From Cytobacillus firmus DS1 (lineage in GTDB: Bacteria; Bacillota; Bacilli; Bacillales; Cytobacillaceae): a stretch of 64,000 bases of DNA. The translations under genes were made by a program, and so were the position numbers. Below, piece by piece: positions 16,547 through 26,968 of the stretch (positions within the stretch are counted from its first letter, which is position 1; each line of letters begins with the position of its first letter). The notes beneath the pieces are model-generated. The model searched no databases and was not told where the DNA came from. It saw nothing but the letters and a program-made list of their open reading frames with translations. Where the stretch lies: the NCBI RefSeq assembly GCF_000565285.1, contig NZ_APVL01000009.1:165414-229413 (forward strand), given 5' to 3'.

Positions 16547-16749
16547 TATCTGTTCCCCTCCTTAACGAATGGGTCTAGAAGCTTGCATGCTTCAATAATT
16601 AGTTTGTTCATTTTTCAGTAATCCTTACCACTCTATTTCCTGCCAATTCCCCTTGGATAAGGTTTTAGGTCATGATAAGATTAATTTTATGAAATCCTTC
16701 ATATCCATTTTTATCTTATAGATAACTCTTTGAAAAAGGAGGGATGATT

Positions 16750-18287
<1,538 letters not shown>

Positions 18288-18432
18288 AGTGAAACTTCAA
18301 TCAGCGGGGGGCCTTATCCCCCACTGGTTGTTAGTTGAACCAATCAGCCTTTACAGGCAGTTTGACCCCATTTTCCTCCTTTGATTCCTCTGAGTCTTGG
18401 AGTGGGGGTCTTACTGCCCGTAAGACTGCGAT
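18288..18432 (+). repeat. Hairpin-rich dispersed repeat, short copy
   Basis: A 145-bp element starting GTGAAACTTCAATCAG, with CCTTATCCCCCACTG and ending GGGGGTCTTACTGCCCGTAAGACTGCGATA. A longer copy lies in reverse orientation at 37613-37874 with closely matching ends. Both copies sit between convergent genes, directly after stop codons. Inside, GGCAGTTTGACCCC can pair with GGGGTC...CTGCC, so the element may also help stop transcription of mnmL-mnmM. Confidence 0.85.
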
Positions 18433-18441
18433 AATTAAAAT

Positions 18442-18467
18442 AGCCTGCAAAAAAATTGCAGGCTTTT
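18442..18467 (-). terminator. Intrinsic terminator of ytpB
   Basis: The stem AGCCTGCAA/TTGCAGGCT with T-rich flank on the minus strand lies 8 bases past the ytpB stop. Confidence 0.8.
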
Positions 18468-18474
18468 ACTTATT

Positions 18475-19563
18475 TCACAAAGGCTTTTGAAATCCGGAAG
18501 GCATTATCTTCTGCACTGTCCGGTAAGCTCTTCCGTTCACATAGAAGAAATAGCTCACCATTCCGCCTGTTTTGATTATGCTTTTGGCTAATCTTCTGAC
18601 ATTCCGCTGCTTCCGGACCTTATCATCGGAGAGATAGACCCCCAGCAAGCCGCGATTAATCAGTTTATGGAAATGTTTATGAGGCAGCTTTTCCGTATGC
18701 TTATCTGCCTCTGCAACAAAGTGCTTCAATCTCGAAAACAGTTTCTCTTCGCTTTCATAGTAAAAACAGAAATTCAAGTCTCCCCCGGCCTTGTCCTCCT
18801 CCTGATCAATCAGATAATCAAGGAGAATGTGGAGGCCCTGGATATATGGAAAATATCCATTTCTTATATTCACCGCATGCTCCGCTTTAAAATCATCCCT
18901 CAATGCGTAGGAAACAAGGCAGAATATCCCCAGTGTCGATCCCGAGCAGGCAGAAAACTCATACCATTCCATCTCGGGTATATCTGACCGATATTGGTCG
19001 AACCAGTTCTGCAGACGGGGTACTCGTTCTTCGACAACGACATGCTTATGTATTTGCAGATCACAATAGTAACGGCATAATTCAAGCAGATGGCTTTTTA
19101 TATGGGTATATTGCTCGAGACACGACAGTACTTCCCTGCAGGATGCTGCTAAATCTGCAAGATAGTTTCCATCATCCTGCTCAGATCTCAGCCGATAATA
19201 ATTTTTCACTGCTGCATCAATATCCAGGGCATCCTCCATTGACTCATGAAGTGCGGCAAAATCTCCGGGATCAAGCGAGGTGCTCCGGTCGCAAAGGTTG
19301 TCCAAATAATCACTGATTGTCTGATAAGCGACTATAAACTTAATCGCTTGTTCATATTTTTCCTTTGCCATCAATGACATAATAGCTCCGCCTTCACAGT
19401 GGAAGGTTTTATGTTCAATGCTGGCAAGAGCCTGCTTTCTTAACTCCGGATCAGGAATTGCTTCCGCCCGGCTCTTCCAGTATGCAAGCTCCTTATGGAC
19501 AGCAGGCAGAACCTTCCGATAGACATGTGACATCAGACTAATTGGCATGGAAGGGACACTCAT
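18475..19563 (-). CDS. ytpB: Tetraprenyl-beta-curcumene synthase YtpB (DUF2600)
   Basis: A class I terpene synthase of a type confined to Bacillales; the B. subtilis homologue cyclises heptaprenyl diphosphate to tetraprenyl-beta-curcumene, a C35 sesquarterpene precursor found in spores. Visible marks are the metal-binding-like YQTISDYLDNLCDR near residue 82, and the helical body with YIQGLHILLDYLIDQEEDKAGGDLN (two metal-site-like acidic stretches) around 235-260. The length of 362 aa fits. The ATG at 19563 has AAGGAGGT about 10 bases upstream. It follows ytpA by 59 bp on the same strand, as in the B. subtilis ytpAB operon. Confidence 0.88.
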   Translation of the reverse strand: MSVPSMPISLMSHVYRKVLPAVHKELAYWKSRAEAIPDPELRKQALASIEHKTFHCEGGAIMSLMAKEKYEQAIKFIVAYQTISDYLDNLCDRSTSLDPGDFAALHESMEDALDIDAAVKNYYRLRSEQDDGNYLADLAASCREVLSCLEQYTHIKSHLLELCRYYCDLQIHKHVVVEERVPRLQNWFDQYRSDIPEMEWYEFSACSGSTLGIFCLVSYALRDDFKAEHAVNIRNGYFPYIQGLHILLDYLIDQEEDKAGGDLNFCFYYESEEKLFSRLKHFVAEADKHTEKLPHKHFHKLINRGLLGVYLSDDKVRKQRNVRRLAKSIIKTGGMVSYFFYVNGRAYRTVQKIMPSGFQKPL

Positions 19564-19622
19564 GACAGCAGATACCTCCTTTTGATCGGGTCTGGTGAAT
19601 ATTTAAAGCAATTCAGTTACCC

Positions 19623-20426
19623 TTAAACCACATAACCAAGGGCCTTTAATTGGCTGTTCACGAAATCCTTCGCATATTCAAATACCTCTTCACGTTCAGG
19701 TTCATTAAAGACTTCGTGGTAACACTTTGGCCATTCTTTGAACCTTTTCTCTGAGAAAGGCGCAAGGTTAAACCATTCTCTGACAGTTGTCTTATTCACG
19801 ATTTTATCATCGCCGCCCTGTACTACTAGAAGGGGGACATCCTGGATATTATCAAGATTCTCAAAGGCCATCTTAATGGCGTAAACAAGTTCCCTGTACC
19901 ATCTGACCGACACTTTTGTCACATACAGTGAATCATTTAAATCAGCATCAAGAACATCCTGATTCCGCGTAGCCATGTCCACTGATAACCCTGCATCCAT
20001 TTTCAGGCCCGGCATCACGGAGTTGAGTCCAAGCGATAAAAAGTTCAATAATTTCGAAGGCTGCTGAACCAAACCTAAACATGGCGATGACAAAATCACT
20101 CCAGCGAGATTCATTCTTTCTTCCTGCAGCAGGCGAATGGCAATCAATCCGCCCATGCTGTGTCCTAAAAGAAAAACCGGCAATTCAAATTCATAGGCAG
20201 CCTGTACCCAATCTTTAACTTCAATGATATATTCATCAAAGGAATCAATATGCCCTCTTCTGGATCTTGAAGTCATCCCCTGGCCGGGAAGATCTCCCAT
20301 AATGACATGGAAACCGGCCAAGCGCCACATTTCAATCAGCCAGCCATAACGGCGGTGATGCTCCATTGCCCCATGAACCATGACAATAACGCCTTTTGCA
20401 TCTCCTTCAGTTTCCCACTTCCACAT
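19623..20426 (-). CDS. ytpA: Alpha/beta hydrolase YtpA, probable (lyso)phospholipase
   Basis: A monoglyceride lipase-type alpha/beta hydrolase; the B. subtilis homologue produces the antibiotic lysophospholipid bacilysocin from phosphatidylglycerol. The nucleophile elbow is GHSMGG with Ser90, the acid is probably in VVQGGDDKIV and the base in CYHEVFNE. VMVHGAMEHHRRY near the N-terminus gives the oxyanion hole. I chose the ATG at 20426 (267 aa), 7 bases after GGGAGG; a TTG two codons earlier is too close. No signal peptide, so it acts on the inner face of the membrane. First gene of a probable ytpA-ytpB operon. Confidence 0.88.
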   Translation of the reverse strand: MWKWETEGDAKGVIVMVHGAMEHHRRYGWLIEMWRLAGFHVIMGDLPGQGMTSRSRRGHIDSFDEYIIEVKDWVQAAYEFELPVFLLGHSMGGLIAIRLLQEERMNLAGVILSSPCLGLVQQPSKLLNFLSLGLNSVMPGLKMDAGLSVDMATRNQDVLDADLNDSLYVTKVSVRWYRELVYAIKMAFENLDNIQDVPLLVVQGGDDKIVNKTTVREWFNLAPFSEKRFKEWPKCYHEVFNEPEREEVFEYAKDFVNSQLKALGYVV

Positions 20427-20595
20427 AGTCAATCCTCCCAGCCTATTTACGTACTATCTCATGTAAATATATTATAGCCTAGATGTAAAAATTGTTCATG
20501 AATCAACCCCTTATTAAAACTCTTTTACCAAAATAACGTTTATCATGCCTCATATGATAAAATCAAAATAAACTGCATACAGGAGTGTTTTTCAC

Positions 20596-21117
20596 ATGAT
20601 CTATCCATACAAAGATAAAGAACCTAAAATTGCAGAATCGGCATTTATTGCAGATTTTACTACCATTACCGGCGATGTTGAAATCGGGGAGGATTCAAGC
20701 GTTTGGTTCAACTCCGTAATACGCGGAGATGTAGCACCGACTATCATCGGCAGGAAAGTCAATATCCAGGACAATTCCGTCCTGCATCAGAGCCCGAATA
20801 ACCCGCTGATACTGGAAGACGAAGTAACAGTAGGCCATCAGGTAATCCTTCATAGCTGCATTATCCGTAAAAAAGCTCTAATTGGGATGGGCTCGATTGT
20901 CTTAGATCAGGCAGAAATCGGGGAGGGAGCATTTATTGGTGCAGGCAGCCTTGTTCCGCAGGGAAAGAAAATTCCGCCCAACACACTTGCATTCGGCAGG
21001 CCAGCAAAAGTGATCCGTGAGCTGACGCCGGAAGACATTAAAGATATGGAACGGATCAGCAGGGAATACGCTGAGAAAGGCCAATACTATAAGTCTTTGC
21101 AGAAAAAGCCAAAATAA
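20596..21117 (+). CDS. ytoA: Gamma-class carbonic anhydrase-like protein (YtoA)
   Basis: A left-handed parallel beta-helix hexapeptide-repeat protein of 173 aa, related to gamma carbonic anhydrases. Repeats such as ITGDVEIGEDSSVWFNSVIRGD and IGRKVNIQDNSVLH run through residues 20-130. The histidine zinc ligands are in VLHQSPN, VGHQVILHSC. It may hydrate CO2 or have a related role; several homologues show no activity, so the reaction is uncertain. The ATG at 20596 follows AGGAGTG. The position next to ytpA is as in B. subtilis. Confidence 0.88.
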   Translation: MIYPYKDKEPKIAESAFIADFTTITGDVEIGEDSSVWFNSVIRGDVAPTIIGRKVNIQDNSVLHQSPNNPLILEDEVTVGHQVILHSCIIRKKALIGMGSIVLDQAEIGEGAFIGAGSLVPQGKKIPPNTLAFGRPAKVIRELTPEDIKDMERISREYAEKGQYYKSLQKKPK

Positions 21118-21181
21118 CTCTCCGGTCTTAATAGACTGGGAAATAGGCCGATAATAAACATAAAGCAATAGCAATTGGCGG

Positions 21182-22039
21182 GTGAAGGAATTGAAGATTT
21201 ATATCGGGGCAATTATTCTTTTCTTATTTTTAATAGTAATATTCAGAAAATCAATGGTAAAAACGGCACCGATGTTATTAATTGTCTTCATCCTTGTTTC
21301 TGCAGCATTTGTTTATAACAATCTTCCAGCTATCAAACCTCCTTCAGCCATGAACAAAATAAAATCATGGCTGTCTGAACCATCTGAGAAAGCCAGCGCT
21401 TTTCTTGGAAACAGCACGGCTGTAATTAAAATTAAGGAAGAAATAATGATAGATGTGCCCGCAATCAATCAGTTTCCTGAGCTCCCCAGAGGATGCGAAG
21501 TCACGAGCTTATCCATGCTCCTGCAGCATGCGGGGGTCCAGGCTGATAAAATGACACTGGCTAAAGAAATAAAGAAAAATCCTGAACCTTATCGCATAGA
21601 AGACGGAAAAATCTATTTCGGACATCCGAATGAAGGCTTCATAGGCGATATGTACTCCTTTGATAATCCCGGTCTCGGTGTTTATCATGAACCCGTAAAA
21701 GAACTTGCGGAAAAGTACATGCCCGGCTCAATTGAAGACCTTACAGGATCCGATTTTGAAGACATAAAGATCCATTTGTCAGATGGCAGACCTGTATGGG
21801 TTATTATCAACACAGCCTACAAACAGCTGTCTGATGACTTTTTCCAGACCTGGCATACGCCAAACGGAAAGATTAAGATTACCTATAAAGAGCATTCTGT
21901 GCTGCTAACGGGCTATGATCAGGAATACATGTTCTTCAACGACCCGCTCACAGGCGAGAAAAATAAAAAAGCGCCCATACTCGATTTTGAAAAAGCATGG
22001 GTGCAGATGGGAAAGCAGGCTATTACCTATCTTCCATAA
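21182..22039 (+). CDS. Membrane-anchored C39-family cysteine peptidase-like protein
   Basis: A 285-aa protein with two N-terminal hydrophobic segments (about 6-22 and 28-46) and an extracytoplasmic papain-like C39_2 domain. The catalytic cysteine is Cys105 in ELPRGCEVTSL; the histidine is in KEHSVLLTGYD and an Asn/Asp follows in FFNDPLTGEK. These give a complete catalytic set. Such proteins are thought to act on peptides or cell-wall material; the substrate is unknown. The start is uncertain: GTG at 21182 has only GGCGG upstream, and TTG at 21191 directly abuts AAGGAA. The gene is 64 bp after ytoA, and a repeat starts at its stop codon. Confidence 0.82.
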   Translation: MKELKIYIGAIILFLFLIVIFRKSMVKTAPMLLIVFILVSAAFVYNNLPAIKPPSAMNKIKSWLSEPSEKASAFLGNSTAVIKIKEEIMIDVPAINQFPELPRGCEVTSLSMLLQHAGVQADKMTLAKEIKKNPEPYRIEDGKIYFGHPNEGFIGDMYSFDNPGLGVYHEPVKELAEKYMPGSIEDLTGSDFEDIKIHLSDGRPVWVIINTAYKQLSDDFFQTWHTPNGKIKITYKEHSVLLTGYDQEYMFFNDPLTGEKNKKAPILDFEKAWVQMGKQAITYLP

Positions 22040-22040
22040 G

Positions 22041-22116
22041 AAAAGCGGAAGCTCCTTGCCCACCCCCGACAAGCTTGTGACCTCGAGGGGGTAGGCGCTG
22101 GAGCTAGACAATTATC
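22041..22116. repeat. Mosaic dispersed repeat, short core copy B
   Basis: This 76-bp copy consists only of the two end modules of the family: AAAAGCGGAAGCTCCTTG at one end, CGACAAGCTTGTGACCTCGAGGGGG and GCGCTGGAGCTAGACAATTATC at the other. The longer copies at 4812 and 24387 look like this core with extra blocks placed inside. It begins right after the stop codon of the C39 peptidase gene. Confidence 0.85.
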
Positions 22117-22146
22117 TAAATGAAGAAATTTATACATTCTTATACT

Positions 22147-22183
22147 TAAAAGCGTCCGCCAGGTATCCCTGATGGACGCTTTT
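22147..22183 (-). terminator. Intrinsic terminator of asnB
   Basis: The stem AAAAGCGTCC/GGACGCTTTT with a 15-nt loop lies between asnB and the converging peptidase gene. Confidence 0.8.
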
Positions 22184-22185
22184 GT

Positions 22186-24090
22186 TTAGCCTTTAAGGGG
22201 CTGCAAATCTTTATCTAACAAGTATTCTTTTTCAAAGGAGTATTTTTTCTCCACATATACCTGATGCCACACCATGAACATCAGAACTGTCCAGATTTTG
22301 CGGCTGTTGTCCGCTTTATCCTGACAATGGTCTTCAAGCAGCTGCAATACATAGTCTTTATTAATCAGGTGATCTGTATTGCTTTCACGAATGATATTTT
22401 TCGCCCATTCATTCATCTCGTCCTTCAGCCAGTGGCGGATTGGCACAGGGAACCCAAGCTTCTTGCGGTTCAGTACATGATCCGGAACGACTCCTTCGGC
22501 AGCTTTGCGAAGAATATATTTCGTAGTGCCATTTGCCGTTTTCAAGCTGGTCGGGATTTTGGAAGCCACTTCAAACACTTCTTTATCAAGGAACGGAACA
22601 CGAAGCTCGAGAGAATGAGCCATTGTCATTTTGTCCGCTTTTAATAGAATGTCTCCGCGCATCCAGGTATGAATGTCGATATACTGCATGCGGTCAACCG
22701 GATCATAGCCGCGGCTTTCTTCATATAAAGGTTTCGTGATATCCGTATAATTTAAGCTGTCTTTATAGACGTGAAGCAGATTGCGCTTCTCTTGTTCTGT
22801 AAACATTTTTGCGTTTCCGATGTAGCGCTCTTCCATAGGCGTGACACCGCGTTCGATAAAGCTTTTCCCCTTCATTCCCTCTGGCATCATGCTGGCGATC
22901 ATGCGAAGAAGCTTTTTGCCGATGGCAGGAATTTTATTGAAGACTTCCAGTGATTGTGGTTCACGGTAAATATTATAGCCGCCAAATAGCTCATCGGCTC
23001 CTTCACCTGAAAGTACAACCGTTACATGCTTGCGTGCTTCTCTTGCCACAAAATATAGGGGCACACAAGCCGGGTCAGCAAGCGGATCGTCCATATGCCA
23101 CATGATTCTTGGAATCTCATTCATGTATTCCTCAGGAGTTATGATATAGCTGATGTTTTCGACACCCAGCTTTTCTGCTGTTTCTTTCGCCACATCCACC
23201 TCGCTGAAGCCATTGCGTTCAAAACCGACAGAGAATGTTTTAATGGCAGGATGGAATTCCTTCGCAATCGACGCAATAATGGAAGAATCAATTCCGCCTG
23301 AAAGGAAAGAACCTACAGGAACATCGGCACGCATATGCATTTTGACCGAGTCGAATAATATATCTCTAATTTCTTTTGTAAAATCAGCTTCAGATTTCTG
23401 CACTGGATGGAAAGCAGCTTTCCAATAGCGCTTAATATCCATGGGAGCACCGATTTTTTTAGTAAAATAATGGCCAGGCTCCAGCTTGTGGATTCCCTCT
23501 GACATCGTGTTTGGCTCAGGCACAAACTGATAGGTCAGATAATGCTGCAGGGAGGCATAGTTTAATACATCATTCTGAAGCGCCAATAGAATGCTCTTCT
23601 TCTCTGATCCAAAGAACGTGGTGTCTCCCTTATCGTAAAAAAAGAAAGGCTTAATCCCAAATGGATCTCTGGCTCCATATAAAAACTGCTCCTGTTTATC
23701 CCAAATGACAAACGCAAACATACCGCGCAATTTTTCAACAGCTCTTTCTTTCATATGGCTGTATAGGGCAATGATGACTTCTGTATCTGAGCTTGTTTCA
23801 AAGCTTAAGCCAGCTTTGAGAAGTTCTTCACGAAGTTCCACATAGTTATAGATTTCACCGTTGAAAATAATCCAATAACGCTCATTCTCGTAAGTCAGCG
23901 GCTGGTGTCCGCTTTCAATATCGATAATGCTCAGCCGGCGGAAGCCAAATTGAATATGATCATCAAAATAGTATCCTGAGTCATCCGGACCCCGGTGTGT
24001 AATGATATCATTCATATTTTGGAATTGTTCTTTATCTGCGTCACGGTAATTTTGTGCTTTTTCATGTACACAACCAATAAAACCACACAT
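22186..24090 (-). CDS. asnB: Asparagine synthase (glutamine-hydrolysing)
   Basis: Makes asparagine from aspartate, glutamine and ATP in the cytoplasm. The glutaminase domain starts with the nucleophile Cys directly after the initiator (MCGFIGC), which fixes the start at 24090, with AGGTGA 8 bases upstream; the open frame four codons longer would bury that cysteine. HRGPDDSGYY is near residue 33 and FNGEIYN near 75. The synthetase domain has the PP-loop SGGIDSS at about 265, and GEGADELFGGY near 350. The length of 634 aa is normal for the B. subtilis AsnB group, which sits next to metK, as here. A repeat copy lies on either side of the gene. Confidence 0.96.
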   Translation of the reverse strand: MCGFIGCVHEKAQNYRDADKEQFQNMNDIITHRGPDDSGYYFDDHIQFGFRRLSIIDIESGHQPLTYENERYWIIFNGEIYNYVELREELLKAGLSFETSSDTEVIIALYSHMKERAVEKLRGMFAFVIWDKQEQFLYGARDPFGIKPFFFYDKGDTTFFGSEKKSILLALQNDVLNYASLQHYLTYQFVPEPNTMSEGIHKLEPGHYFTKKIGAPMDIKRYWKAAFHPVQKSEADFTKEIRDILFDSVKMHMRADVPVGSFLSGGIDSSIIASIAKEFHPAIKTFSVGFERNGFSEVDVAKETAEKLGVENISYIITPEEYMNEIPRIMWHMDDPLADPACVPLYFVAREARKHVTVVLSGEGADELFGGYNIYREPQSLEVFNKIPAIGKKLLRMIASMMPEGMKGKSFIERGVTPMEERYIGNAKMFTEQEKRNLLHVYKDSLNYTDITKPLYEESRGYDPVDRMQYIDIHTWMRGDILLKADKMTMAHSLELRVPFLDKEVFEVASKIPTSLKTANGTTKYILRKAAEGVVPDHVLNRKKLGFPVPIRHWLKDEMNEWAKNIIRESNTDHLINKDYVLQLLEDHCQDKADNSRKIWTVLMFMVWHQVYVEKKYSFEKEYLLDKDLQPLKG

Positions 24091-24342
24091 TATGTACGTC
24101 ACCTACTCCATTCTATTCTCAATATTTAGATATAGCCTCAGGCGGCTCCTTTGTCTTAGAAAACATACCCTATAATACTACCACTAATCATTTATAATTA
24201 GCACGTGGATTATAAAAAAAATATGCGCGGAAAATTAAGCCATTATCCGAAGTTTATACGATAACATATAATTATAAACGACTATAGAGCATAAAGACCG
24301 AAAAGTGAATTATCACCTTATATGTATAAAGACGCAAAAAAG

Positions 24343-24380
24343 AAAACGGGAGTTACATAGTAAATGCAACTCCCGTTTTT
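24343..24380. terminator. Terminator downstream of metK
   Basis: A 12-bp stem AAAACGGGAGTT/AACTCCCGTTTT with a 12-nt loop and T-runs on both strands. It lies beyond the repeat that follows metK. The 240 bp between it and asnB has no gene and should hold the asnB promoter. Confidence 0.8.
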
Positions 24381-24386
24381 TATATT

Positions 24387-24633
24387 ATTGTCTAGCTTCA
24401 GCGCCTACCCCCTCGAGGTCACAAGCCAATTCTCCCAAAAAGGCAAAGAACGCCTTTTCGGAAGGCTCGTCTTGTGCTTGAGGCCCGCAGGACAAGGAAG
24501 GCTTCGTCAGCATAATCATCGCACGACCAAAAGCGACAGCTTTTTTAGAGGATGCGGGTCATGCAGACGTTGCCACAGGACGTGGAGTTCTTAGTCTGCG
24601 ATCCTTTAGTGGGCAAGGCACTTCCGCTTTTCT
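24387..24633. repeat. Mosaic dispersed repeat, long copy C
   Basis: A 247-bp copy in the opposite orientation to copies A and B, from GTCTAGCTTCAGCGCC to GGCACTTCCGCTTTTC. The end modules match the short copy at 22041. The inner blocks are shared with copy A (4812-5178) but in a different order: the GGCAAAGAACGCC block lies at the other side of the GTTGCCACAGGACGTGG block. It starts 2 bp from the metK stop codon. Confidence 0.85.
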
Positions 24634-24634
24634 A

Positions 24635-25828
24635 TTACGCTTCAGAACGAAGGATTTCTGCCTTGTCAGTACGCTCCCAAGGAAGGTCAACATCTGTACG
24701 TCCGAAATGTCCGTAAGCAGCTGTCTGCTTGTAAATTGGGCGGCGAAGGCCAAGCATGTTAATGATTCCTGCAGGACGAAGGTCAAAATGCTTTCTTACT
24801 AAATCAACTAATACATCTTCATCCACTTTGCCGGTTCCAAATGTATCAACAGAAATTGAAACAGGCTGTGCCACACCGATTGCATAAGCAAGCTGAACTT
24901 CAACTTTTTCTGCCAAACCGGCTGCTACAAGGTTCTTCGCTACATAACGTGCAGCATATGCAGCAGAGCGGTCAACCTTTGTAGGATCCTTCCCGGAGAA
25001 CGCGCCGCCGCCATGGCGTGCATATCCGCCGTAGGTATCTACAATGATTTTGCGTCCAGTCAGGCCAGCATCTCCTTGAGGTCCGCCGATAACAAAACGT
25101 CCAGTGGGGTTGATGAAGTACTTTGTATTCTCATCGATTAGTTCTTTCGGAACAACCGGGTTAATAACATGTTCCTTCAAGTTGCGCTGGATTTGCTCCA
25201 GGCTGATTTCAGGGTGATGCTGAGTGGAAATAACGATTGTGTCAATGCGGACAGGCTTGTCATTTTCATCATACTCAACAGTTACCTGAGTTTTTCCGTC
25301 CGGACGAAGGTAAGGAAGGATCTCTTCTTTACGAACCTCAGTCAGGCGGCGGGAAAGTTTATGTGCTAAAGAAATCGGAAGAGGCATAAGCTCTTTCGTT
25401 TCGTTGCAGGCAAAACCGAACATTAAGCCCTGGTCTCCTGCACCGATTGCTTCAATTTCCTGATCGCTCATTTTCCCTTCGCGTGCTTCTAGTGCCTGGT
25501 CAACACCCATTGCGATATCTGCAGACTGCTCATCAATGGAAGTTAGAACTGCACATGTTTCAGAATCGAAACCATATTTGGCACGGGTATAACCGATTTC
25601 TTTTACCGTTTCACGAACGATTTTTGGAATATCTACGTATGTAGATGTTGTGATTTCACCTGCAACTAATACAAGTCCAGTTGTTACAGAAGTCTCTGCA
25701 GCAACACGGGCATTCGCATCTTTAGCTAAAATCGCATCTAAGATTGCATCAGAAATTTGGTCACAGATTTTATCCGGATGACCTTCAGTAACTGATTCAG
25801 AAGTAAACAAACGACGCTTTGTTGACAT
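24635..25828 (-). CDS. metK: S-adenosylmethionine synthetase
   Basis: Makes S-adenosylmethionine from methionine and ATP. Family signatures are all present: [21 protein letters not shown] at 8-28 (metal and methionine contacts, His17), [10 protein letters not shown] near 120, and the P-loop-like [16 protein letters not shown] near 265. The length of 397 aa is standard. The start at 25828 follows an AAGGAGGA site. A SAM-I riboswitch lies upstream, giving feedback by the product. Transcription probably ends beyond the repeat that touches its stop codon. Confidence 0.98.
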   Translation of the reverse strand: MSTKRRLFTSESVTEGHPDKICDQISDAILDAILAKDANARVAAETSVTTGLVLVAGEITTSTYVDIPKIVRETVKEIGYTRAKYGFDSETCAVLTSIDEQSADIAMGVDQALEAREGKMSDQEIEAIGAGDQGLMFGFACNETKELMPLPISLAHKLSRRLTEVRKEEILPYLRPDGKTQVTVEYDENDKPVRIDTIVISTQHHPEISLEQIQRNLKEHVINPVVPKELIDENTKYFINPTGRFVIGGPQGDAGLTGRKIIVDTYGGYARHGGGAFSGKDPTKVDRSAAYAARYVAKNLVAAGLAEKVEVQLAYAIGVAQPVSISVDTFGTGKVDEDVLVDLVRKHFDLRPAGIINMLGLRRPIYKQTAAYGHFGRTDVDLPWERTDKAEILRSEA

Positions 25829-26098
25829 CTGGCTTCCTCCTTATAAATAGAAAATTGAGCGAGAATTAGAAACGCGGAAGCAGCCTCAAAAAAACTTTTT
25901 CCTGGCATTTCAAGGATCTCTGTTTGATACGGAACTCATTCCCTTAGTAGTATGAAATAAACATGGAGTTTTTATTAGAAAAATAGACAGCACTGACCAG
26001 AAGCCAGGCACCCATTTTTTTATGCATAACTGCAAGCTGCTAAAAACTCACATAAATAGTACATTCCAAAAGCCGTTCATCCCATTGCCAGTGCAAAA
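25829..26098 (-). other. Long leader segment between the SAM riboswitch and metK
   Basis: About 270 bp separate the riboswitch terminator from the metK start codon. I see no ORF, strong hairpin or repeat apart from short A/T runs. It may be simply untranslated leader, or hold a second promoter. Confidence 0.5.
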
Positions 26099-26276
26099 TA
26101 AAAAACCTTCTCATTAGTGAAAAGGTTGAAAGCAAATCGATTCGCGCCTTTCACTCTTATCGTTCAAGGAATTACGTCCTTGCGTCAGGTTAGCACCTTT
26201 GCTGATTATTGCCTTTAGCAGGTTGCTGGGTTTCATAGGGCCTGTCCCTCCACCAGCTCGGGATAAGAGAGTATCC
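26099..26276 (-). promoter_or_regulatory. SAM-I riboswitch (S-box) of metK
   Basis: The minus strand reads CTCTTATCCCGAGCTGGTGGAGGGA, then GGCCCTATGAAACCCAGCAACC, the conserved core of the SAM-I aptamer (each stretch given in parts), with the closing CGATAAGAG strand at 26155-26163. A terminator AACCTTTTCACTAATGAG with its AAGGTT partner and a T6 run follows at 26099-26127. SAM binding should favour termination before metK. Confidence 0.95.
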
Positions 26277-26374
26277 GTTCAAGGTTGAATCATACCGTAC
26301 TTTATCGAATCATGTCAACAGATTTTCATTATTTTTCACAGTAAAATTTAGACTTTAAAAATTCAGCTTCATCC

Positions 26375-26749
26375 TTACAGAGAACAGCTTCCATCGTCAC
26401 ACTTTTTCTTTAGAAACTTATGCCTGTTTTTCGCAATCCATTTGTATATCGGATCGCCCAGTATTGGCGTCAATGGGAGATATAATAGGAGGCTGATTAA
26501 AAAAGAGGCAGGAAAGAGGAACAGCAGTCTTCTTACTGCAGAATAACCCTTTTTCACAACACCCGATGGGGTAATAATATGAAGCTCTCTGCGCAAATCA
26601 ATCTTGGAAAACGAGAGCGAGTTCGGGATTTTTTCATACTCCTGCAGAGAAATCCATTCCACTTTATTCAGCCAATCGAGTTTTTTAAATATCTTCTTTG
26701 TTTCCTTGCATAAGGAACAAGTTCCATCATAGAGGGCAATAGTCTTCAT
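26375..26749 (-). CDS. DCC family thiol-disulfide oxidoreductase-like protein (DUF393)
   Basis: A 124-aa protein with the family's N-terminal motif YDGTCSLCKE, giving a CXXC pair at Cys11 and Cys14. A central hydrophobic stretch (LLFLFPASFLISLLLYLPL, about 74-92) suggests membrane contact. The C-terminal CDDGSC adds a second cysteine pair. Family members such as B. subtilis YuxK are presumed redox proteins with unknown partners. The upstream sequence has only a weak GGGA. It lies alone between the metK riboswitch and the divergent pckA gene. Confidence 0.8.
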   Translation of the reverse strand: MKTIALYDGTCSLCKETKKIFKKLDWLNKVEWISLQEYEKIPNSLSFSKIDLRRELHIITPSGVVKKGYSAVRRLLFLFPASFLISLLLYLPLTPILGDPIYKWIAKNRHKFLKKKCDDGSCSL

Positions 26750-26838
26750 TTTAGATCAGTCCCATGTTAAAATTAACACTTTCTTCTATATTAACATATA
26801 CCAGTTATAAGGTGATTAAAGTGAATTACTTGTCCAAT

Positions 26839-26909
26839 TATGACATTTTTATAACATGAATAAAAAAAATTCGTAATAGTATAGACTAATCATTTTAATG
26901 TGTTATACT
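26839..26909 (+). promoter_or_regulatory. pckA promoter region with CcpN-like operator sites
   Basis: TGTGTTATACT at 26899-26909 fits the CcpN consensus TRTGHYATAYW (recalled for B. subtilis pckA and gapB) at every position and overlaps a -10-like TATACT, with TAGACT 16 bases upstream as a possible -35. TATGACATTTT at 26839-26849 fits at all but one or two positions. This suggests repression of pckA on glycolytic carbon sources by CcpN. Confidence 0.6.
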
Positions 26910-26968
26910 ATTTTCGAGATGTAATCACTTTCATAAAAAAAATCGGGAAAAAGGAAGGTATTCATCAG

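Noticed and set aside
24364..24594. Rightward 76-codon frame
   Set aside because: It spans the metK terminator and the mosaic repeat, with no ribosome-binding site.
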